This document shows, one piece after another, positions 63,031 to 64,000 of a stretch of DNA of 64,000 bases. A model generated the notes under the pieces. It did no database searches. It was not told the DNA's origin and saw nothing but the letters and a program-made list of their open reading frames with translations. The first letter of the stretch is position 1. Each line of letters starts with the position of its first letter. The DNA comes from CAVQGZ01 sp942491665 (GTDB lineage Bacteria > Actinomycetota > Actinomycetes > Jiangellales > Jiangellaceae): positions 593,121-657,120 of the forward strand of contig CALOBR010000001.1 of assembly GCA_942491665.1 (NCBI GenBank), in the 5' to 3' direction. The translations under genes were made by a program, and so were the position numbers.

Positions 63031-64000
63031 TTAGCGGCTATGCACGGGCGCGTCAGCTTTCACGGGATTCAGACCAACAAGGTCATTCCAGACAATCAGG
63101 CTGTAGGGCATGGCGGCTCCCGCATCATGCATCTGTGCCGCGGCCCACGCGGCGGTTTGCCACGCATATTGCAGGTAGGATTGTTTCCCGGTCAGCTCAC
63201 CGAGTTGCAACAGCACATGCAGGGCAATACCGTTGAGCGCCAGCGTGGCACCGTCACTGACCGGCTTCTCGCGCACCCAGAGTTCCGTGGTTGCCGGTGT
63301 GCTGAAGAAGCCGCCGTTGCCCCTGTCCCAGAACATCTCAAGCTGCAGATCGACCAGTGTTTGCGCCGCGTTCAACCAGCGCTTGTTGCCTGTGACCTTG
63401 TAGAGTGCCAGCAACCCTTCCGCCACAGCGGCATAGTCTTCACTGAAGCCCGGCACGCCGCGTTCACCGTCACGCCAGTCCCGGTACAACAGCGCATCTT
63501 TTTCATCGAACAGTGTGTTCAGTACAAAATCTGCTGTTTGTCCGGCCGCCTCGATGTAGCGCGGCTCATCCAGCACGCGGCCCGCCAGCGCCAGCGTTGT
63601 TATCATGTAGCCATTCCAGACCGCGACCACCTTGTCGTCCACCGGCACAGCCGGGCGCCTGTCGCGTGCCACACGCAACAGGCGCTCAGCCTCGGCATTG
63701 CGTCGCGTTGCCGTCATCAGGTCGACATTGAATTTCTGCGCCAGCTCGCGTGTATCCATTGCCCGGTAGAGGACATTCTTGCTCGACATCTCGTTGAGTG
63801 GATCACTGACGGCATTGCCGAGTTCACTGAGACCATAACGTGCCACGACCCAGTCGCGCAGGCTGGCATCGCTGATGGCCTCAACCAGTTGCCGCCAGTT
63901 CCAGGTGTAGAAGGCACCCTCCTCCATGTGCTCATGTGTGGCGCCGGGCACGGGGCTGTCGGCGCTGAGTGCGGCATGGAAACCGCCCTGCGGGTCGCGC
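63031..64000 (-). CDS. YyaL/DUF255-type thioredoxin-domain protein, C-terminal part
   Basis: The gene runs off the right edge; about 322 C-terminal codons are present. They form the alpha/alpha-toroid part of YyaL/SPATA20-like proteins: GGFHAALSADSPVPGATHEH, EEGAFYTWNWRQLVEAI, the KVVAVWNGYMITTLALAGRV motif, FSEDYAAVAEGLLALYKVTG, and GNGGFFSTPATTELWVREK. The N-terminal thioredoxin domain would lie beyond 64000. Function unknown; relatives are sometimes listed as highly conserved proteins with a glycosidase-like fold. It is followed closely by the AEC transporter gene. Confidence 0.9.
   Translation of the reverse strand, partial: RDPQGGFHAALSADSPVPGATHEHMEEGAFYTWNWRQLVEAISDASLRDWVVARYGLSELGNAVSDPLNEMSSKNVLYRAMDTRELAQKFNVDLMTATRRNAEAERLLRVARDRRPAVPVDDKVVAVWNGYMITTLALAGRVLDEPRYIEAAGQTADFVLNTLFDEKDALLYRDWRDGERGVPGFSEDYAAVAEGLLALYKVTGNKRWLNAAQTLVDLQLEMFWDRGNGGFFSTPATTELWVREKPVSDGATLALNGIALHVLLQLGELTGKQSYLQYAWQTAAWAAAQMHDAGAAMPYSLIVWNDLVGLNPVKADAPVHSR

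Overview
The window looks like a contig from a GC-rich gammaproteobacterium. The gene order is typical of that class: def-fmt-rsmB-ntrY-ntrX facing lysM-dprA-smg-topA-tsaC, hemC-hemD-hemX-hemY, ccmB to ccmI, trkA-trkH, and polA near engB. A proton-pumping pyrophosphatase, a Bacteroidetes/Chlorobi-style succinate dehydrogenase/fumarate reductase with a b558-type anchor, and a BLUF photoreceptor hint at a free-living, metabolically flexible, possibly sulfur-oxidising lineage. The sequence does not fix the genus. No rRNA, tRNA or CRISPR array was recognised.

Layout. 1-2.4 kb: start of modB, modA, and the remains of a second membrane pyrophosphatase. 2.7-8.2 kb, plus strand: hppA, ppa, a BLUF protein, a phosphoesterase, moaC, engB. 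8.5-14.1 kb, minus strand: a YbiO-like MscS channel and DNA polymerase I, both cut short at a block of G homopolymers (10.7-11.5 kb) that is almost certainly not genomic. 14.1-16.8 kb: a divergent pair of DUF2959 paralogues and a membrane-anchored hendecad coiled-coil protein. 17.1-20.5 kb: trkH and trkA, separated by a degenerate dispersed repeat. 20.5-23.6 kb: a decayed patch with a small unknown gene, a carbonic anhydrase stub, a broken response regulator, the second repeat copy and yajD. 23.6-31.2 kb, minus strand: ybaK, ntrX, ntrY, a DUF4390 gene, rsmB, fmt, def. 31.4-37.3 kb, plus strand: lysM, dprA, smg, topA, tsaC. 37.5-48.4 kb: sdhC-sdhA-sdhB, hemF, an inverted-repeat element, a small secreted protein, a thioredoxin, hemC-hemD-hemX-hemY. 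48.5-54.7 kb: cytochrome c maturation genes starting with a 5'-truncated ccmB. 54.7-64 kb: an alpha/beta hydrolase, a membrane glycerophosphodiester phosphodiesterase, a phospholipase A2-like lipoprotein, REP-like repeats, a DUF1329/DUF1302 pair, an AEC transporter and a partial YyaL-like gene.

Function. The genes cover energy coupling (PPases, SDH/FRD), haem and cytochrome c assembly (hemCDXY, hemF, ccm), K+ uptake (TrkAH), two-component sensing (NtrYX), translation initiation and tRNA/rRNA modification (def, fmt, rsmB, tsaC, ybaK), molybdenum handling (modAB, moaC) and phospholipid turnover near 56-58 kb.

Quality. Many conserved genes (polA, rsmB, fmt, lysM, dprA, topA, sdhB, sdhC, ccmC to ccmF, gdpd) are split by single-base shifts that restore a clean family match in the next frame. 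These look like consensus indels and are annotated as one gene each. Three places look like real decay or rearrangement: the pyrophosphatase relic at 1.4-2.4 kb, the carbonic anhydrase/response regulator junction near 21.9 kb, and the truncated ccmB near 48.55 kb. The last could also be a chimeric join, because base composition and repeat type change there.
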